A stretch of 64,000 bases of DNA from RGIG5579 sp045597125 (GTDB lineage Bacteria > Bacillota > Clostridia > Oscillospirales > SIG627). Numbering within the stretch: the first letter of the stretch is position 1; the number at the start of each line of letters is the position of its first letter. Position numbers and translations under genes: made by a program. The stretch is from contig JAZODR010000004.1 in NCBI GenBank assembly GCA_045597125.1, forward strand, positions 1 through 64,000. The letters run 5' to 3'. The notes under the pieces were generated by a model, which saw only the letters and a list, made by a program, of their open reading frames with translations, did not search any database and was not told the DNA's origin. Positions 59,963 to 64,000 of this stretch are shown here, one piece after another.

Positions 59963-61846
59963 TTATTTCTTTACGATTGCCTTGAACTTACAAGAAGAGA
60001 TACACATACCGCATTTAACGCATTTTTCAGCGTCGATTTGGTAGGAAGGAAGCTTCTTGCCGGGAGCGGTGTAATCGGTCTTAACAATTGCATCAACGGG
60101 ACAAGCTCTTGCACAGACGCCGCAACCGAAGCACTTATCCTGCTCGATGGTATATCTCATCAGATTCTTGCAAACCTTAGCAGGGCATTCTTTCTTTTCA
60201 ATATGAGCGATGTACTCATCACGGAAGGAAGCCAAGGTGGAAAGCACGGGGTTGGCTGCGGTTTGACCCAGAGCGCAGAGAGAACCAATCTTAATGGTAT
60301 TAGCAAGTTCCTCCAACTCTTCCAAATCTTTCATCGTTGCCTTGCCGTCGATGATTTTTTCCAGATACTCAAGCAGACGCTTGGTACCGATACGGCAGGG
60401 AGAACATTTACCGCAAGACTCGTCACAGATGAATTCCATATAGAATTTTGCAACGTCAACCATACAGTTATCTTCATCCATAACGATGGCACCGCCGGAG
60501 CCCATCATAGAGCCTTTTGCTACCAGGTTATCAAAGTCGATGGGGGTATCCAGATCCTTTTCGGTCAGACATCCGCCGGAAGGACCGCCGGTCTGGATTG
60601 CTTTGAACTTCTTGCCACCGGGGATTCCGCCGCCGATGTCATAAATCAATTCGCGCAAAGTGGTACCCATGGGAATCTCAACCAGACCAACGTTGTTGAT
60701 CTTGCCGCCAAGAGCAAATACTTTGGTACCTGCACTCTTTTCGGTACCGTACTGCTTCACGGAATCAGCACCGTTGCGGATAATGTAGGGAACACAAGCC
60801 AGAGTTTCTACATTGTTTACGATGGTGGGACAAGCCCAGAGACCCTTTACAGCAGGGAAGGGAGGACGGGGACGGGGCATACCGCGCTGACCCTCGATGG
60901 AGTTGAGCAGAGCAGTTTCTTCACCGCAAACGAATGCACCTGCACCCAAACGGATGTGTGCGCGGAAGGAGAAATCGGTACCTAAAATGTTGTCGCCCAG
61001 AAGGCCCAGCTCTTCTGCCTGCTTGATGGCAAGCTTCAAACGGTTTACGGCGATAGGATACTCGGCACGGACGTAGAAATAACCGTTCTGTGCGCCGATT
61101 GCATAAGCGGCAATTGCCATACCCTCGATAACTGCAAGGGGATTACCCTCGAGAATGGAGCGGTCCATAAATGCACCGGGGTCACCCTCGTCGCCGTTAC
61201 AAACCACATACTTTTCGCCATCGGGCTGGTTGTAAGCAAAGGTCCACTTCATACCGGTAGGGAATCCACCGCCGCCTCTGCCACGTAAGCCGGAAGCCAG
61301 AATCTCGTCGATTACTGCTTTGCGATCCATTTTCAAAGCCTTGGCAAGGCCTTTGAATGCGTCCGAACCCAGCGCCTCATTGATATCTTCGGGGTTGATG
61401 GAGCCACACCCGTGGAGGGCAACTCTCACCTGTTTCTTATAAAAGGTGATGTCATCCTGCTTTGCGATTTTCTCTTGTGTGATGGGGTCGATGTAAAGAA
61501 GTCTGTCAATGGTTTGACCACCGATCAAATCCTTTTCAACGATCTCTTCAACGTCTTCCAGAGTAACAAGTCTGTACAGAGTATCTTCGGGATAAATCTT
61601 AACGAAGGGACCCTGAGAGCAGAAACCGAAGCAACCAACCTGGTTGACGGAAATCTTATCGGAAAGACCCTTCTCCTGAATCAGGTCAACGAATTTTTGC
61701 TGAATTTCGGCAGAGTTGGAGGACAGACAGCCGGTACCGCCGCAAAGTACAACGGATCTCTTGCCGCTTTCGCCCTTGAACTTGCCTTCCATGCATTTGG
61801 CACATTGTGCCTGTTTTGTTTCCAGTTCTTCAAAAGTTTTAATCAT
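59963..61846 (-). CDS. hydB: Bifurcating hydrogenase flavoprotein subunit HydB (NuoF-like)
   Basis: A 627-residue NuoF-type subunit. The N-terminal thioredoxin-like 2Fe-2S domain has CGGTGC and GCFGFC. The central FMN/NADH domain has GLRGRGGGGFPTGMKW and ETALLNSIEGQRG. The SLBB region is followed by the 4Fe-4S site CGKCSPCRIGT, and two C-terminal ferredoxin motifs (CFGCGVCARACP, CVKCGMCISSC) end the protein. This architecture is that of HydB/HndC in electron-bifurcating hydrogenases. Its start overlaps the hydC stop by four bases; hydA follows 13 bases downstream. Confidence 0.95.
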   Translation of the reverse strand: MIKTFEELETKQAQCAKCMEGKFKGESGKRSVVLCGGTGCLSSNSAEIQQKFVDLIQEKGLSDKISVNQVGCFGFCSQGPFVKIYPEDTLYRLVTLEDVEEIVEKDLIGGQTIDRLLYIDPITQEKIAKQDDITFYKKQVRVALHGCGSINPEDINEALGSDAFKGLAKALKMDRKAVIDEILASGLRGRGGGGFPTGMKWTFAYNQPDGEKYVVCNGDEGDPGAFMDRSILEGNPLAVIEGMAIAAYAIGAQNGYFYVRAEYPIAVNRLKLAIKQAEELGLLGDNILGTDFSFRAHIRLGAGAFVCGEETALLNSIEGQRGMPRPRPPFPAVKGLWACPTIVNNVETLACVPYIIRNGADSVKQYGTEKSAGTKVFALGGKINNVGLVEIPMGTTLRELIYDIGGGIPGGKKFKAIQTGGPSGGCLTEKDLDTPIDFDNLVAKGSMMGSGGAIVMDEDNCMVDVAKFYMEFICDESCGKCSPCRIGTKRLLEYLEKIIDGKATMKDLEELEELANTIKIGSLCALGQTAANPVLSTLASFRDEYIAHIEKKECPAKVCKNLMRYTIEQDKCFGCGVCARACPVDAIVKTDYTAPGKKLPSYQIDAEKCVKCGMCISSCKFKAIVKK

Positions 61847-62334
61847 ACGTTTGCACCTCCCTCAGCACGCAGTTCCTCGATGATACCGGGGATTGCGTTT
61901 ATCTCTACCTTGGGGTAGACCTTACCGTTAATGGATACTGCGGGAGCAATACCGCAGGCGCCGATGCAACGGAGTGCATCAATGGTGAACAGACCGTCCT
62001 CGGTGGTTTCGCCGGGAGCAATCTTGAGAATTTCGGAAAATTTGTCAATTACCTGCTGAGCGCCTTTTACGTAGCAGGCGGTTCCCAGACATACGCCAAT
62101 GATGTACTTTCCCTTAGGCTTGAGCGAGAAGAAGGAGTAGAAGGTTACTACACCGTAAATCTCGGCAACGCTGACTCCGGTTTTTGCGGAGACCAGCTCC
62201 TGAACCTCCAAAGGAATATAACCGTATTCCTTTTGGATGTCACTCAGGATCATCATCAAGGGTGTTCTTTCGTCGGCATAGCGATCGCAAATCTCATGAA
62301 TCTTTGCTACAGCCGCTTCACTTAAATGAGCCAT
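61843..62334 (-). CDS. hydC: Bifurcating hydrogenase subunit HydC (NuoE-like)
   Basis: A 163-residue NuoE-type thioredoxin-like 2Fe-2S protein with an N-terminal helical bundle (ILSDIQKEYGYIP), VVTFYSFFSLKPKGKY, and cluster cysteines in CLGTAC and CIGACG. It is the first gene of hydCBA. I chose the ATG at 62334 because AAGGAGGG lies just upstream; an in-frame ATG at 62409 would add 25 residues unlike the family and lies close to the transcription start. Confidence 0.94.
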   Translation of the reverse strand: MAHLSEAAVAKIHEICDRYADERTPLMMILSDIQKEYGYIPLEVQELVSAKTGVSVAEIYGVVTFYSFFSLKPKGKYIIGVCLGTACYVKGAQQVIDKFSEILKIAPGETTEDGLFTIDALRCIGACGIAPAVSINGKVYPKVEINAIPGIIEELRAEGGANV

Positions 62335-62438
62335 GATAGCCCTCCTTATATTTTTTTCCGCACCGATTGGGCGACGCGGGAATTTGATTGTAAGTACGTA
62401 ATCAACCATATCTTTTTCAATATGGCCGTACCCTACAA

Positions 62439-62467
62439 ATTATATATGTAATGGGGGGAAAAGTCAA
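62439..62467 (-). promoter_or_regulatory. Promoter of the hydCBA operon
   Basis: On the minus strand TTGACT (62467-62462) and a perfect TATAAT (62444-62439) are spaced by 17 bp. The leader to hydC is about 100 bases, and no riboswitch was recognised in it. Confidence 0.75.
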
Positions 62468-62553
62468 GGAGATTTTAAAGGAAAAACAGGAAAAAGAACG
62501 AAATTTAAGTTTATCTTGTGAAAAGAATTATTTTCAAGGGAAAAGAGGGTAAA

Positions 62554-63687
62554 TCAGTAACGGTTTCTTCTGCTCAGAAGCAGAATGATTCCCGTGCCGC
62601 ACAGCACCAGCGTCACAAATCCTGCAACGATGAGAAGCAGGTCTTTTTGCCGTTCCTGCTGAAAAGGGTCTGCGGTAACGGGAGGGGTGGTGGTTACGGT
62701 AGTGGTCGTGGTGGGAATGACCGGCTCTACGTAGGGGCGCGATACGAAGGCAAAGATGACATCGTCATAGGCAAATTGCAAAGCGTTATCTGTTTGATTG
62801 AATTTCGGCTGGATGGCACCGCCTTCCATCAATGCGTACAAAACGAGTTCTTTTGGCAACGTAAAGTCCGAGAGAAGGCGCACGGTGCAATCCTTTCCGG
62901 GCACGTATGATTCCCCGTTTTTGGTGAAACGAATGCGAAAGGAAAAGAGCATATCCTTCCCGAGGAGTTCACGGGCAGTTTTTTCTTCTTCGCTTCCATA
63001 GAGGTCTTTTACGAAGATTTCTACCTTATCGTCCTTGGAAAATTCTCCTACGGAAAATTCGGCGCTTACTCTTCCGTCACAGCTTTTGACCGAGGGAAAC
63101 AGGCTTTGCAGGGTCACGTTTTGACAGGTGGTGCAAGTTTTTTTAAGAATTCCTTCTGATTCAAAGGTGGCTTCCTGCTCCACGGTATCTACCGTTTCTT
63201 TGTGAGGGCAAAAAAGCACAAATTTTAAATCTGCGGTGTCGAAAGCGACGGCTTCGCCTTCTTCGTTTTGCGCGTCGTACATTTTTTGGTCAACGGTCAG
63301 TGTTACGGCGCTATCTCCGAAAATGGCATCCTCTCGCACACGCAGGGTTACATGGGCAACCTCGCCCGTTGCCTTTGGATTTTTATCTGCTTTCCAGCGG
63401 AGAAGAACACCGTCTTCTTTTTCTTCATAGCTGAAATTTGGCAAGGTTTTGGTACCCTCCGCCTTGACGAAGCTTAGCACCTTGGGGTCGTAGCCTACGG
63501 TGCAGCGCAGGTTCTTGATTCCGGGATTGCGATTCAGTTCCACCGTAAGCATTACGGTATCTCCGTGCCGAATGGAGCTCATCGAGCCGCTTAAGGACAT
63601 TTTCCCCTTCGATGCACCTGCGGCACCTACACACAAAAGGGCGCCGAACAATAGGGCAAATATAAGGGAAAGAAATGTTTTTTTCAT
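62554..63687 (-). CDS. Cell-surface protein with cohesin-like domain
   Basis: A 377-residue exported protein: signal peptide (about 1-25), a cohesin-fold domain (about 28-150; patterns GDTVMLTVELNRNPGIKNLRC, YDPKVLSFV and EVAHVTLRVREDA), a cysteine-containing middle part (CPHKETVD, CTTC), a Thr/Pro-rich linker near 325-340 and a C-terminal transmembrane helix with a basic tail (RRNRY). It would stand on the outer face of the membrane. Cohesin-like domains occur both in cellulosomes and in unrelated surface proteins; no dockerin is seen in the window. Its start overlaps the end of the upstream WYL gene by four bases. Confidence 0.8.
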   Translation of the reverse strand: MKKTFLSLIFALLFGALLCVGAAGASKGKMSLSGSMSSIRHGDTVMLTVELNRNPGIKNLRCTVGYDPKVLSFVKAEGTKTLPNFSYEEKEDGVLLRWKADKNPKATGEVAHVTLRVREDAIFGDSAVTLTVDQKMYDAQNEEGEAVAFDTADLKFVLFCPHKETVDTVEQEATFESEGILKKTCTTCQNVTLQSLFPSVKSCDGRVSAEFSVGEFSKDDKVEIFVKDLYGSEEEKTARELLGKDMLFSFRIRFTKNGESYVPGKDCTVRLLSDFTLPKELVLYALMEGGAIQPKFNQTDNALQFAYDDVIFAFVSRPYVEPVIPTTTTTVTTTPPVTADPFQQERQKDLLLIVAGFVTLVLCGTGIILLLSRRNRY

Positions 63688-64000
63688 AGGTTTTCCTCGC
63701 TTTCATAGGGGGCAAGGCTCTTTTTTGCAAGGTCGCAGAATTCTTTTTGCACCCACTTGGGAGAAAGAATTTTTACGTCCCCGCCAAAGCCCATTAAAAA
63801 GGAATAAAAGACGGGGCTGACCATCAGGCGGTGGGAAGAAATGAAGCCCCCGTCGGCTTTGCGTACCGTTTGCTCTTTCCCGAAGCGGTCGTAAAAGACG
63901 CCGCTGAGATTTTCATTCCACCATAGGGTCACCCGCTCTTCTTGCCCTCCGTACATACCGAAGGTGCGATTTTCATAATCGGCGGGAGACACATCCTCCA
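63684..64000 (-). CDS. WYL-domain transcriptional regulator, C-terminal part (cut by window edge)
   Basis: The frame is open to the last base of the window, so the gene starts outside. The visible 105 or so residues include FGMYGGQEERVTLWW and a C-terminal GGDVKILSPKWVQKEFCDLAKKSLAPYE, typical of the end of WYL/DeoR-like regulators, which bind ligands or nucleotides through the WYL domain. The N-terminal helix-turn-helix is not visible. The stop overlaps the start of the cohesin-like gene by four bases, so the two are translationally coupled. Confidence 0.78.
   Translation of the reverse strand, partial: EDVSPADYENRTFGMYGGQEERVTLWWNENLSGVFYDRFGKEQTVRKADGGFISSHRLMVSPVFYSFLMGFGGDVKILSPKWVQKEFCDLAKKSLAPYESEENL

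Noticed and set aside
62335..62409. Longer HydC starting at 62409
   Set aside because: The added residues do not look like the family, the codon lies about 30 bases from the -10 box, and the ATG at 62334 has a strong Shine-Dalgarno.
1..64000. CRISPR arrays, insertion sequences, prophage genes, tRNA genes and att sites
   Set aside because: Looked for repeat-spacer patterns, transposase or integrase motifs and cloverleaf sequences on both strands and saw none I could support.

Overview
The window reads as a chromosomal segment of an anaerobic, low-to-mid GC Firmicute of the class Clostridia, probably an uncultured gut or rumen lineage. The clues are T-box leaders in front of amino-acid genes, RNase Y with YmdB, Shine-Dalgarno sites of the AAGGAGG type, lipoproteins with Firmicute lipoboxes, a SpoIID-like protein, and strictly anaerobic redox enzymes: a trimeric bifurcating-type [FeFe]-hydrogenase, Rnf subunits, indolepyruvate:ferredoxin oxidoreductase and an Fe-S L-serine dehydratase. 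No CRISPR array, insertion sequence, prophage or tRNA gene was seen.

Layout. 1-2.8 kb: a 5S rRNA with terminator, then polA. 2.8-9.1 kb (minus strand): a five-gene operon topB - cysteine desulfurase - thiI - CPBP protease/pth (one open frame) - zinc-ribbon membrane protein. 9.2-15.1 kb: a DUF1934 protein, pyridoxal/pyridoxamine kinase, GIY-YIG and Sel1 proteins, then divergent thrC and hom with fully overlapping promoters. 15.1-18.2 kb: an ion transporter, a lipoprotein and a TepA-like ClpP-family protein. 18.3-25.4 kb: the operon rny-ymdB-mfd-prsA-like. 25.4-28.3 kb (minus): rnfC and an rnfD-rnfB fusion, without rnfG, rnfE or rnfA. 28.4-33.8 kb: an acyl-CoA synthetase, a DUF1836 protein, and an AEC transporter-hisS-HAD operon. 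34.0-40.1 kb: a T-box leader with an apparent tyrosine specifier, followed by an acyl-CoA ligase, iorA, iorB, paaK and a tandem ACT protein. 40.2-45.7 kb: an XRE/L-serine dehydratase fusion and three unknown exported or membrane proteins. 45.7-49.1 kb: a SpoIID/peptidoglycan-binding protein, an ECF S component and a PerR-like regulator. 49.2-53.0 kb: a phenylalanine T-box with pheST. 53.0-58.1 kb: a BMP-type nucleoside ABC transporter. 58.1-62.5 kb (minus): hydCBA. 62.5-64 kb (minus): a cohesin-like surface protein and the 3' part of a WYL-domain regulator cut by the window edge.

How the parts fit. Much of the metabolism here runs on ferredoxin: HydABC, the Rnf-like proteins and IorAB all make or use reduced ferredoxin. 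The most notable inference is that the 34-40 kb operon is a scavenging route: aryl acids are activated by CoA ligases, reductively carboxylated by IorAB to aryl pyruvates, and so converted to aromatic amino acids, with induction when tRNA-Tyr is uncharged. The other unusual items are gene fusions (CPBP-Pth, RnfD-RnfB, XRE-SdaA), each visible as one uninterrupted reading frame. All functional statements rest on reading the sequence and knowledge of families; no database search was run.
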